Shown here: in pieces, positions 16,751 to 25,190 of the stretch
How positions within the stretch are numbered: position 1 is the first letter of the stretch
Layout: every line of letters starts with the position of its first letter
Assembly: GCA_002441555.1 (NCBI GenBank)
Contig: DJWK01000033.1
Coordinates: forward strand, 1-48,695
DNA length: 48,695 bases
Reading direction: 5' to 3'
From: Thermodesulfobacteriaceae bacterium UBA6232
GTDB taxonomy: Bacteria > Desulfobacterota > Thermodesulfobacteria > Thermodesulfobacteriales > Thermodesulfobacteriaceae
Program-made: the position numbers and the translations under genes
The notes under the pieces: generated by a model
Databases searched by the model: none
What the model was told of the DNA's origin: nothing
The model's input: only the letters and a program-made list of their open reading frames with translations

Positions 16751-17188
16751 TTAACCAAAGAGTTTCAACAAAGTTATAAGAAGTGTTAAAAAGGCAAAGC
16801 CTCCGGCAATAAGTTTTTGCATAAAATCAAAGCGCTTCTCCAAGGCCTCAAAGCGCTTTTCTATAGCCTCAAAACGCTTATCCATCTCCCTCTGCAAAGC
16901 CTCAAAACGCTTATCCATAGCCTCAAAACGCTTATCCATCTCCCTCTGCAAAGCCTCAAAACGCTTATCCACCATCTTCATCATTTCAATCTGGATTTCC
17001 CTTAGGGCTTTGAGCTCCTCTTCCACCCGAACTACTCTTTCAAGAAGAGAAACCTCTGAAAGGCTCTTTTCTTTCTCAATAATTTTTTTCTCAAGAATTT
17101 CAGAAATTCTCCTTTCAAGCTCTTCATTAAGAATTTGACTTACAATAATCCTTATTTCCCTTTCTCCAAAATCAGGAGATAAGCTCAT
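16751..17188 (-). CDS. Membrane-anchored coiled-coil protein
   Basis: Unknown function. The 145-residue product is almost entirely a coiled coil (about residues 45-120) made of repeated MDKRFEALQRE-type units, ending in a single hydrophobic helix (GGFAFLTLLITLLKLFG) that would anchor it in the membrane. Similar short coiled-coil proteins with a C-terminal helix exist in thermophiles and resemble DUF1640-type proteins; none has a firm role. A perfect 54-bp tandem duplication lies inside. It precedes nadA closely, and a G-run ribosome binding site lies before its ATG. Confidence 0.75.
   Translation of the reverse strand: MSLSPDFGEREIRIIVSQILNEELERRISEILEKKIIEKEKSLSEVSLLERVVRVEEELKALREIQIEMMKMVDKRFEALQREMDKRFEAMDKRFEALQREMDKRFEAIEKRFEALEKRFDFMQKLIAGGFAFLTLLITLLKLFG
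16863..16970. repeat. Perfect 54-bp tandem duplication inside a coding region
   Basis: Copies 16863-16916 and 16917-16970 are identical base for base. The unit is 18 codons, so the frame is kept and the coiled coil gains or loses whole turns with each copy. A diverged partial copy lies just before it, around 16840-16862. Copy number may vary between strains. Confidence 0.95.
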
Positions 17189-17245
17189 TTATTTGGCCCC
17201 CCTATAGGTTTCTTCTTATCAATCTAAGCTAACATTGATTTTTCG

Positions 17246-18097
17246 TCAAGGGATCACTTGGTTCTCAAGTGCCTCTTTTAAGTTTTTATAGCAATCAAAG
17301 GGAATATTTAAATTCCCAAGGCCCCTTCCAAGTTTTATATCAGGCTTGTTTGCTCCATGAAAATCACTTCCTCCAGTAATTAAAAGATCAAGCTTTTTAA
17401 CCAAATCAAAAAGAAACTGAGTAAATGAGGGGCTGTGCTCCGTATAGAAAACCTCAACCCCTTTAAGGCCCTTTTCTTTTAGCTCATAAAGATACCTTTT
17501 TAAGAAATCTTTGTCCACCTTTAAAGTCACAGGATGCGCCATTACAGGAATTCCCCTGTTTTTCAAGATTTCCTCAATGGCCTCTTCTGGAGTTAAAAAA
17601 GCCTTGGGAACATAGGCCGGGGCTCCCTTTTTGAGATATCTCTCAAAGGCCTCATCTAAGGTCTTTACCACTCCCTTTTCCAGAAGAAGTTTGGCAATAT
17701 GGGGCCTTCCGATTTCACCAGAAGCAATATTTTTAAGCTCTTCAAGAGTAATTTCTACTCCAAGGGCCTGCAATTTTTCTATCATAAGCTCATTTCGGCG
17801 GCTTCTTGCCTCTTTTAATTTTCTCAGCATCTCTTTAAGTCCAGAAATCTCTGGTGTTAAAAAATAACCAAGGAGATGAAAATGCCCAGGCCCGTTAAAT
17901 TTTACACTTATCTCAACCCCGCAAAGAAAGGGAAGACCTACCTCTTTTGCCGTTTCATAAGCTTCTTTTAGACCATCAATGGTATCGTGATCTGTTAAGG
18001 CAAGAGCAGAAAGCCCTTCCTTTATGGCTAATAATACCAGTTCTCTCGGACTATATGTTCCGTCTGAGGCTGTTGAATGGGTATGAAGGTCTATCAT
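17246..18097 (-). CDS. PHP-domain phosphoesterase (TrpH/YciV type)
   Basis: A 283-residue polymerase-and-histidinol-phosphatase domain protein. Metal ligands are seen in IDLHTHSTASDGT (residues 2-14), LTDHDTIDG near 34, the CGVEIS glutamate near 60, MAHP near 190 and SDFHG near 255. The middle insertion with IGRPHIAKLLLEKG is typical of the TrpH/YciV (RNase AM) group, which removes phosphates from short nucleotides or trims RNA 5' ends. Located 2 nt after pyrG. Exact substrate is not known from sequence. Confidence 0.87.
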   Translation of the reverse strand: MIDLHTHSTASDGTYSPRELVLLAIKEGLSALALTDHDTIDGLKEAYETAKEVGLPFLCGVEISVKFNGPGHFHLLGYFLTPEISGLKEMLRKLKEARSRRNELMIEKLQALGVEITLEELKNIASGEIGRPHIAKLLLEKGVVKTLDEAFERYLKKGAPAYVPKAFLTPEEAIEEILKNRGIPVMAHPVTLKVDKDFLKRYLYELKEKGLKGVEVFYTEHSPSFTQFLFDLVKKLDLLITGGSDFHGANKPDIKLGRGLGNLNIPFDCYKNLKEALENQVIP

Positions 18098-18099
18098 TT

Positions 18100-19758
18100 T
18101 TATCTTGCCTTTTTTCTTTCATAGGAGGCTTCAATAAATTTAACAAAAAGGGGATGAGGATTAAGAGGCTTTGACTTAAATTCTGGATGAAATTGCACCC
18201 CCACAAACCATGGATGATCTTCAATCTCAATTATTTCAACCAGTTCCCCATCTGGAGAGGTCCCAACAATTTTTAGGCCCGCACGAACAAGGTCTTCCCG
18301 GAAAGCATTATTGAATTCATAACGGTGTCTGTGCCTCTCAAAGATTTCATCCTGATTATAGGCCTCATAAGCCCTTGAGTTTTTGATAAGTCTGCAAGGG
18401 TAGGCCCCAAGTCTCATGGTGCCACCAAGGTCGCAACCCTCATCCCTTCTCTCAATCTTTCCCGTTCTATAATCAAACCATTCCTTCATAAGATAAATAA
18501 CAGGATAAGGAGTTTTAGGATCAAACTCCGTGGAATTGGCCTCTTTCCAGCCAAGGACATTTCTTGCAAACTCAATAACAGCAAGCTGCATGCCAAGACA
18601 AATCCCGAAAAAAGGAATTTTATTCTTTCTTGCATATTCTATGGCAAGAATTTTCCCTTCAATTCCGCGAATTCCAAATCCTCCTGGAACAAGAATACCG
18701 TCAACCCCTTTCAAGGTTTCTTCAATATTTTCAGGAGTTAATTCATCGGAACTCACAAATTTTAGATTCACCTTCAAATTATTAGCAAGCCCCCCGTGCA
18801 CTAAAGCTTCATTAAGGGACTTGTAAGAATCCTTAAGATTCACATATTTTCCCACAATGGCAATGGTTACTTCATCCTTTGGATTTTTAAAAGTTTTTAC
18901 CAAGTTATGCCAGGGTGTTAAATCAGGCTCCCTTGTCCAGATATTAAGCTTTTCAACAATTTTTTCATCAAGGCCTTCCTGATGAAAAATCAAGGGGATT
19001 TCATAAATACAATCCACATCCTTGGCTGTAATTACTGCATCTTCCTCTACATTGCAAAAGAGGGCAATTTTTCTTTTGATATCTGGGGGTAAGAATCTAT
19101 CGGTACGACAAAGTAGTATGTCTGGCTGAATTCCAATAGCTCTAAGCTCTTTAACGCTATGCTGGGTTGGTTTCGTTTTAAGTTCTCCTGCAGTTTTAAT
19201 ATAGGGCACATAGGTAAGGTGAATATAAAGGGCATTTTCCTTTCCAAGATCATACCCAAGCTGTCTTATAGCCTCAAGAAAGGGAAGACTTTCAATGTCT
19301 CCAACGGTCCCCCCTACTTCAATAATGGCCACATCCACTTCTCGAGAAGCCAGTTGAAGAATTGCTGACTTTATTTCATCGGTCACATGGGGAATAATCT
19401 GTACGGTTCCACCGAGATAAACCCCTTTTCTTTCTTTGGTTATTACGGAATAATAAATTTTTCCTGAAGTGTAGTTATTTATGGAAGACATAACTGCCGA
19501 GGTAAATCTTTCGTAGTGGCCAAGGTCAAGATCTGTTTCTGCGCCATCATCGGTAACATAAACCTCCCCGTGCTGAAAGGGATTCATGGTGCCTGGATCC
19601 ACATTGATATAGGGATCAAGCTTCTGAAAGGTAACCCTCAAACCCCTTGCCTCAAGAAGGGCTCCGATTGAGGCAGCGGCAAGGCCCTTTCCAAGGGAAG
19701 ACAAAACTCCTCCGGTGATGAAAATAAACTTGGTATGAAGCTTTTTCTTTTTTTTCAT
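18100..19758 (-). CDS. pyrG: CTP synthase
   Basis: Makes CTP from UTP, ATP and glutamine. The 552-residue protein has the synthetase domain first (FITGGVLSSLGKG near residue 13, DPYINVDPGTMNPFQHGEV, and GGTVGDIESLPFLEAIRQ) and a class I glutamine amidotransferase after about residue 300, with the nucleophile Cys in GICLGMQLAV near residue 384 and the HPEF histidine/glutamate near 525. A basic Lys-rich N-terminal run precedes the conserved start. Length is normal. It lies between the M24 peptidase and the PHP gene in the long operon. Confidence 0.98.
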   Translation of the reverse strand: MKKKKKLHTKFIFITGGVLSSLGKGLAAASIGALLEARGLRVTFQKLDPYINVDPGTMNPFQHGEVYVTDDGAETDLDLGHYERFTSAVMSSINNYTSGKIYYSVITKERKGVYLGGTVQIIPHVTDEIKSAILQLASREVDVAIIEVGGTVGDIESLPFLEAIRQLGYDLGKENALYIHLTYVPYIKTAGELKTKPTQHSVKELRAIGIQPDILLCRTDRFLPPDIKRKIALFCNVEEDAVITAKDVDCIYEIPLIFHQEGLDEKIVEKLNIWTREPDLTPWHNLVKTFKNPKDEVTIAIVGKYVNLKDSYKSLNEALVHGGLANNLKVNLKFVSSDELTPENIEETLKGVDGILVPGGFGIRGIEGKILAIEYARKNKIPFFGICLGMQLAVIEFARNVLGWKEANSTEFDPKTPYPVIYLMKEWFDYRTGKIERRDEGCDLGGTMRLGAYPCRLIKNSRAYEAYNQDEIFERHRHRYEFNNAFREDLVRAGLKIVGTSPDGELVEIIEIEDHPWFVGVQFHPEFKSKPLNPHPLFVKFIEASYERKKAR

Positions 19759-19789
19759 GGCTTAAAGGCCCCCTTTTTGTTTTAACCCT

Positions 19790-20944
19790 CTAATTCAAAT
19801 AAATCCATTTTCGCGGAAAGGTGGTAATCCTTTTTAAACCCTCCTTGGTTACAACAAAGGTATCTTCAAGCCCAATAACACCAAGCTCTGGCACATGAAA
19901 TTTCGGTTCAAGGGCAAGGACCATATTCTCTTTAAGAACTGCTTTATTTCCGGGACATATCACCGGAGGTTCGTCAATCTCAAGCCCAACCCCATGCCCC
20001 ACAAAATTAATTTTTTCTCCATGACACATAAAATATTCTTTAAACCCATATTTTTCTGCTACTCCCTCTGCAAGAAAATATAGGTCTTCACAGGGCACTC
20101 CTGCCCTTCCCTTTTTTTCAAGGGTTTTCATAATTTCAAGGGAGGCCTCAAAGAAATCTTTAGCCCCTTTACATTCGCCAAAGCTTGCCATCCTTGTCTG
20201 ATCCACATAATAACCCCTATAAAATCCTCCATAGTCAATTAAAAGAGGCTCTCCCTTTTTTATTTTTTTAAAGCTTGCTCCTCCAGGAAACCCTTCCACC
20301 CCTTTTCCTCCTTCACCTGTGGTAAAAGGAAGGGCAAAAAGTCCCTCTTTTCCAGAAATAAAGTATCCATAAGCCAGTTCAAACTTGTTTGATGATCTGG
20401 TATATCCAGGATGTCCTCTAACCCTTAAAGCCTTCTCAAGAATGGCAGAGGCCTCAATTTCTTTCATTCCTGGCTTTAATAAAGGAAGGCTTTCTTTTAA
20501 GGCCTGAGAAAGGAGCCTTGAGGCCCTTTTTTGGCACTCTATTTCATAGGAACTCTTTATCATGCGCAATTCCCAGATAAGTGAATCTACGGGAAATAAC
20601 TTAAAATCAGAAAGAACCCCTTTTAATTTTTCTCCCTCTTCCCAAGAAAAGGCCCTAAATTCAAGTCCAATTTTTTTTAAAGAGTGCTTAGTAAGAATCT
20701 CTGGAAGTTTTTTAAAACTTTCAAAGGGATAAATAGAAAGATTAGCCTTTCCTTTAACCTGAAAAAAGGGCCTTTTTACAAAAAGTTTGGCCTCTTCTTT
20801 TGTAAGAAGTAAAAAGCCTTTTATCCACTCTCCTGTAAAATAATAGAGATTTACAAGTGAAAAGACAAGACAGGCATCGATTCCCCTTTGAGAGATCCCT
20901 TTTTTTAAGGCTTTAAGCCTGTTTTCAATTTCCTCTTTGCTCAT
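19790..20944 (-). CDS. M24-family Xaa-Pro aminopeptidase-like protein
   Basis: A 384-residue pita-bread metallopeptidase, likely removing N-terminal residues before proline or acting on Xaa-Pro dipeptides. The N-terminal creatinase-like domain (1-135) is followed by the catalytic domain with all five metal ligands: Asp in LIDYGG, Asp in VDQTR, His in VGHGVGLE, Glu in ALEPKF and Glu in GLEDT. The start overlaps mltB by 20 nt. The exact substrate class (PepP or PepQ) cannot be decided. Confidence 0.88.
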   Translation of the reverse strand: MSKEEIENRLKALKKGISQRGIDACLVFSLVNLYYFTGEWIKGFLLLTKEEAKLFVKRPFFQVKGKANLSIYPFESFKKLPEILTKHSLKKIGLEFRAFSWEEGEKLKGVLSDFKLFPVDSLIWELRMIKSSYEIECQKRASRLLSQALKESLPLLKPGMKEIEASAILEKALRVRGHPGYTRSSNKFELAYGYFISGKEGLFALPFTTGEGGKGVEGFPGGASFKKIKKGEPLLIDYGGFYRGYYVDQTRMASFGECKGAKDFFEASLEIMKTLEKKGRAGVPCEDLYFLAEGVAEKYGFKEYFMCHGEKINFVGHGVGLEIDEPPVICPGNKAVLKENMVLALEPKFHVPELGVIGLEDTFVVTKEGLKRITTFPRKWIYLN

Positions 20945-21845
20945 TATCTTTAAGAGTCAACTTATCTTTTAAAATTTCTGAAATGGTTAACACCGTTTCT
21001 GCATAGGGTTCACTTATATTATATTTCATAATAATTTTCTTTTTGTAATCCCGATTCCCTTCCATGCGATACCCTTCCATTTTTAAATAATTGGCAATAC
21101 TTGCAAGGGCATCGGGAAGGCTATAAAGATCTACTTTTCCGTCTCCATCCCAATCGTATCCGTAAAGAAGATAACTTTTCGGAACAAATTGGGGATAACC
21201 AAAGGCACCAAAGATGGAACCTTTTATTTCATAGGGGTCCCAATTATTCTTATAACATATTTCAAGAAAATAAAGAAGTTCCCGATAAGCCCAAGAGGCC
21301 CTTTTTTGCCAGCGCGCCTTTACAGTTTCGTTATTAAAATCAATCTCAGGCTCCTCCTGAAGATATTTTTTAAAAAGCTCTTCATCCCCTGTTAAGGCCA
21401 GACTAAAAAAGGTGTTTATAACCACATTTTTTCCCGTTTTTCTTCCAAGATCAGTTTCCACAAGGAAAATGGCTGTAATAACCTCTTTATCAACCTGAAA
21501 ATAATTTTCTATGGCTGAAAGAAGTTCCTCATTATCTTCAAGAAATTTACGGGCCCTCTCTATGCGACTCTCTTCAAGAAATTGAGGATAGGGAAGTTTT
21601 GCTTCCTTCCAAGTAAGGCTTTTTAACATTACATAGGGATTAAAATTAAGTTCCTCCCTGCAAAGGGCTTTTTCGACAAACTCTTCAGGAACTCTTTCTT
21701 TTAAATCTTTTTTTATTTGTTCAAGAAGTTTTTCCGCAAAAGGCCTTTCATCCTCTTTAAGATTGGAAAAACATTGATTTTCTATTTTGGTTCCATTTGA
21801 AAGACTTACAAGAAGAATCAGCCCGAGAGCCAAACTCCAAAACAT
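20925..21845 (-). CDS. MltB-like lytic murein transglycosylase
   Basis: Cuts the glycan strands of peptidoglycan, forming 1,6-anhydro ends. The 306-residue protein starts with a cleavable signal sequence (hydrophobic residues 2-17). The catalytic glutamate sits in AIFLVETDLGRKTGK, and the family block IFGAFGYPQFVPKSY plus the DWDGDGKVDLYSLPDALASIANYL region follow; the latter has an EF-hand-like calcium loop. A good AAAGGAG ribosome binding site lies before the ATG, only 3 nt from acn. No clear lipobox is seen, so it is probably periplasmic rather than lipid-anchored. Confidence 0.9.
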   Translation of the reverse strand: MFWSLALGLILLVSLSNGTKIENQCFSNLKEDERPFAEKLLEQIKKDLKERVPEEFVEKALCREELNFNPYVMLKSLTWKEAKLPYPQFLEESRIERARKFLEDNEELLSAIENYFQVDKEVITAIFLVETDLGRKTGKNVVINTFFSLALTGDEELFKKYLQEEPEIDFNNETVKARWQKRASWAYRELLYFLEICYKNNWDPYEIKGSIFGAFGYPQFVPKSYLLYGYDWDGDGKVDLYSLPDALASIANYLKMEGYRMEGNRDYKKKIIMKYNISEPYAETVLTISEILKDKLTLKDNEQRGN

Positions 21846-21848
21846 AAG

Positions 21849-23786
21849 TTACTCCTTTGCAAGATTTAAAAGGGAACCTGCAAAAAGGGAAGCCCTTTCT
21901 CTCTCTGTAAACTCTCCTCTTAACCAGACCTCACCTTTCCCCTCTATTTCCATCTTGAATCTAATTTCTCCTGAGGAAAGGGCCTTTTTAATACCCTTTA
22001 ATCTGAATCTATCTCCCTTTTCAAGCCTTTCATAATCCTTGGGATCTTCAAAGACAAGAGGAAGAATTCCAAAATTAATGAGATTTGACCGATGAATTCT
22101 TGCAAAGGATTTAGCAACTTTTAGTCTTACTCCGAGGTATCTCGTGGCAAGGGCTGCATGCTCTCTGCTTGAGCCCTGACCGTAATTTTCACCACCGATA
22201 ATACCTACAGCCAATCCTTTCTCCTTTAAAGATAAGGCCTCCTTCGGAAAATCAGCATAAACATTACGAAAAACATACTGACTTATGGCTGGAAGATTGC
22301 TTCTTAGAGGAAGTATTTCTGCTCCAGCTGGCATAATATGATCCGTAGTAATATTATCCTCCACCTTTATGATAAAAACTCCCTCCAAGTCCTCTGGCAG
22401 AGGATCAAATTTAGGAAGAGGAGCAATGTTTGGGCCTCTTATAATTTCCACCTTTTTTGCTTCCTCCTCTGGAAGGGGAGGTATTAAAAGGGAATCGTTA
22501 ATAATAAACTTCTCAGGAAGAGCAACTTCGGGATACTCACCGAGCTCTCTTGGATCAGTGATAACGCCCTTTATAGCGCTTGCAACTGCTGTTTCAGGGG
22601 AGACAAGATAAACGAAATCCGGTCTTGTTCCAGAGCGTCCGGGAAAGTTTCTGGTAAAGGTTCTAAGGGAGATGGCATTGGTTGGTGGCGCCTGACCCAT
22701 TCCTATACAACCAAGACATCCGCATTGATGAACCCTTGCCCCTCCCTCAAGAAGATTTTTAAATCCCGATAAAACCGTTAAATTCTCAAGAACCTGAAGG
22801 GATCCGGGATTTACTTCAAAGGAAACCATGGGATGAACTTTGTGCTTTTCAAGCACCTTGGAAACAATGAGTAAGTCTTTAAGGCTTGAGTTGGCACAGG
22901 ATCCAATAATTACCTGATACACGGGTTTTCCCGCCTCTTCTGCAACTTTCTTTACATTATCAGGAGAGGAAGGGCAGGCACAAAGAGGCTCAAGCTTTGA
23001 GAGATCAACCTCAATGATTTCATCATATTCGGCATCTGGATCGGCAGCCATAGGCACAAAATGCTCTTCCCTTCCCTGGGCATAAAGCCAGGCCCGGGTT
23101 TGTTCATCAGAAGGGAAGATGCTTGAAGTTGCTCCCATCTCAGTTCCGAGATTACAAATGGTTGCCCTTTCTGGCACAGTGAGCGTTTTTACTCCCTCTC
23201 CAAAATATTCAAGAACCTTTCCAAGCCCGCCTTTTACAGTAAGAATGGAAAGTAAATAAAGGGCAACATCCCTTGCCGATACCCAAGGGTTTAATTTTCC
23301 CGTAAGATGAACTCCCACCACTTTTGGCATACGGAGATAAAAGGGCTTTCCTGCCATGGCCATAGCTACATCAAGACCACCTGCTCCGATGGCAAGCATT
23401 CCGCACCCACCGGCAGTAGGAGTGTGAGAATCAGAACCAATAAGGGTTTTTCCAGGGCGGGCAAATCTTTCAAGATGAACCTGATGACAAATCCCGTTTC
23501 CGGGTTTGGAAAACCATATTCCGTATCGCATAGCCACAGTTTGCAAGAAAAGATGGTCATCGGCATTCTTAAAATCCGTTTGAAGCAAATTGTGATCCAC
23601 ATAGGATACGGAAAGTTCTGTTTTGACTCTATCAATGCCGATGGCCTCAAATTCTAAATAACACATGGTCCCTGTGGCATCCTGGGTAAGGGTCTGGTCA
23701 ATGCGAATGGCTATCTCTTCTCCGGGAATCATCTTTCCACTAACAAGATGCGCTTCAATAATTTTTTGTGTCAAATTTTTGCCCAT
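21849..23786 (-). CDS. Aconitate hydratase (short form)
   Basis: Interconverts citrate and isocitrate with a 4Fe-4S cluster. At 645 residues it is the shorter aconitase form rather than the ~900-residue AcnA. Seen are DQTLTQDATGTM near residue 30, GSDSHTPTAGGCGM near 117, the cluster cysteines in GSCANSS and CGCLGCIG (near 300 and 365), and the swivel-domain GGENYGQGSSREHAAL near 555. Related homoaconitase or isopropylmalate isomerase large subunits end before the swivel domain, so aconitase is the best call. AGGGGG precedes the ATG. Confidence 0.92.
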   Translation of the reverse strand: MGKNLTQKIIEAHLVSGKMIPGEEIAIRIDQTLTQDATGTMCYLEFEAIGIDRVKTELSVSYVDHNLLQTDFKNADDHLFLQTVAMRYGIWFSKPGNGICHQVHLERFARPGKTLIGSDSHTPTAGGCGMLAIGAGGLDVAMAMAGKPFYLRMPKVVGVHLTGKLNPWVSARDVALYLLSILTVKGGLGKVLEYFGEGVKTLTVPERATICNLGTEMGATSSIFPSDEQTRAWLYAQGREEHFVPMAADPDAEYDEIIEVDLSKLEPLCACPSSPDNVKKVAEEAGKPVYQVIIGSCANSSLKDLLIVSKVLEKHKVHPMVSFEVNPGSLQVLENLTVLSGFKNLLEGGARVHQCGCLGCIGMGQAPPTNAISLRTFTRNFPGRSGTRPDFVYLVSPETAVASAIKGVITDPRELGEYPEVALPEKFIINDSLLIPPLPEEEAKKVEIIRGPNIAPLPKFDPLPEDLEGVFIIKVEDNITTDHIMPAGAEILPLRSNLPAISQYVFRNVYADFPKEALSLKEKGLAVGIIGGENYGQGSSREHAALATRYLGVRLKVAKSFARIHRSNLINFGILPLVFEDPKDYERLEKGDRFRLKGIKKALSSGEIRFKMEIEGKGEVWLRGEFTERERASLFAGSLLNLAKE

Positions 23787-23801
23787 AAATAACCCCCTAC
23801 T

Positions 23802-24479
23802 TTAGAATTCTCCAAAACAATCAGGAAAAAGACTTTTTAATTGATTAACAATGGCCTCTACTTCCAATTTTTTTAAAACCTTTCTTTCACTAAACTTTTG
23901 AGATAAATACATAAACTCAGAAATGGAGAGGGGAAGAAAAACTTCATAAAGCCCTTCTTTTAGCTTTTTAAAAGCATAAAGGGATATTTCAGGAAGGATG
24001 GCTATGATTTCCTCACAGGTTCCTTTCAAATGAAAAGGCAAAATAAAGTGCTTTACCTTGAGATAGGGAGGAAGCTCTGCTTTTTCCTTGGAAGTAAGAA
24101 GTTGAAAGAAAATATCCTGAGAGGTTATAACCTCTCTTTTTGGTGCGCAACCTCTAAGAAACTCAGAGGGAAGCTTATCTTTCAAAAAATTATAAAGGTT
24201 TTTGGTAAATTTAAGATCAAGATGTTCTCTCAAAAGTTCTCTAAAAGTGTAAATAGATATGGTAAGAAGATATTCCTTTTTTCCGATTTCATCAAATTTC
24301 AAATTGCAAAGGGTTCTTTCAAAGAATTTAAAAAGAACGAGGTCTGTTAGGGCTTTTAATTTAAAGGTAAGAAAATAAAGTTTAAAGGCCTCCTCATTAG
24401 GGAGACCAAGGGCTGTTCCTGCAAATTCAAGAAATTCCTTTGGTTTTTCTGGAAAAAGTGTAAAAAGCTTAAATTCCAT
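23802..24479 (-). CDS. Hypothetical protein
   Basis: I do not recognise this 225-residue protein. It is mostly helical, rich in Phe, Leu, Lys and Glu, with no signal peptide or membrane segment and only a few scattered cysteines (near 58, 111, 155 and 221). It may be a soluble or peripheral regulatory protein. No ribosome binding site is clear. It lies between ispD and acn in the same direction (36-nt and 15-nt gaps), so it is probably co-transcribed. Confidence 0.65.
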   Translation of the reverse strand: MEFKLFTLFPEKPKEFLEFAGTALGLPNEEAFKLYFLTFKLKALTDLVLFKFFERTLCNLKFDEIGKKEYLLTISIYTFRELLREHLDLKFTKNLYNFLKDKLPSEFLRGCAPKREVITSQDIFFQLLTSKEKAELPPYLKVKHFILPFHLKGTCEEIIAILPEISLYAFKKLKEGLYEVFLPLSISEFMYLSQKFSERKVLKKLEVEAIVNQLKSLFPDCFGEF

Positions 24480-24515
24480 AGAAACTGCTTTATGAGAAAA
24501 AATTTGTCCCTAATT

Positions 24516-25190
24516 TTACTTTGAGATAAGCCTTTCTGCAAGGATAAAATCTTCTGGATAAGTAATTTTTATGTTAAAAATAGAACCGGGTATAATTTTT
24601 ACTTCATAACCGAAGTGATGTAGAAGGGAGCTTTCATCAGGGAAGTAAAGGTTTTCTTTTTTTGCTTTTTCAAGACACTCTTTTAAAATTCTGGCCTGAA
24701 TGGCTTGAGGGGTCTGAACAAGATATAACCCCTCTCGTGAAACAGGGTTTTGCAAAATCCCCATTTCAACCTTAATTAAGGCATCCCTCACAGGAAGAGC
24801 AGGAACCACGGCCTTTGAGGTCTTTGCCTCTTTAATCAATTGAGAAATTAAGGCTGTTTCAACAAAGGGTCTTACCGCATCGTGCACAAGGAAAATTTCC
24901 GTTTTCTCAGGAGAAGCTAAAACACCGTGATAAACCGATTCCTGCCTTGTCTTTCCTCCTTCAGTTATCGCATAAACCTTTTTAATCTCAAAGGCCTTGA
25001 TTTTTTCTTCCACATAGTGAAGAAACTCCTTCTCAACAGAAAGAACAATAGCTTCACACTCAGAATGATTCTCAAAAACTTTTAAGGTTCTTATAAATAA
25101 AGGGATTCCTTTTAGTTCTTGATACTGTTTAGGAAGGCTTCCGCCAAATCTTTCTCCCCTTCCTGCGCAGGGTATCACAACGGTTATCAT
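24516..25190 (-). CDS. ispD: 2-C-methyl-D-erythritol 4-phosphate cytidylyltransferase
   Basis: Third step of the MEP isoprenoid pathway: joins CTP and MEP. The 224-residue protein has the nucleotide-binding start VIPCAGRGERFGGSLPKQY (residues 5-23), the TEGGKTRQESVYHGV block near 78, VHDAVRPFV near 102, and the C-terminal ITYPEDFILAERL signature. The start overlaps the ABC transporter stop (ATGA). No ispF is fused or adjacent. Confidence 0.97.
   Translation of the reverse strand: MITVVIPCAGRGERFGGSLPKQYQELKGIPLFIRTLKVFENHSECEAIVLSVEKEFLHYVEEKIKAFEIKKVYAITEGGKTRQESVYHGVLASPEKTEIFLVHDAVRPFVETALISQLIKEAKTSKAVVPALPVRDALIKVEMGILQNPVSREGLYLVQTPQAIQARILKECLEKAKKENLYFPDESSLLHHFGYEVKIIPGSIFNIKITYPEDFILAERLISK

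Noticed and set aside
16817..17005. Plus-strand repetitive frame rich in SLKTLIH units
   Set aside because: It is the opposite strand of the tandem-repeat coiled-coil gene, which has the better codon pattern and ribosome binding site.
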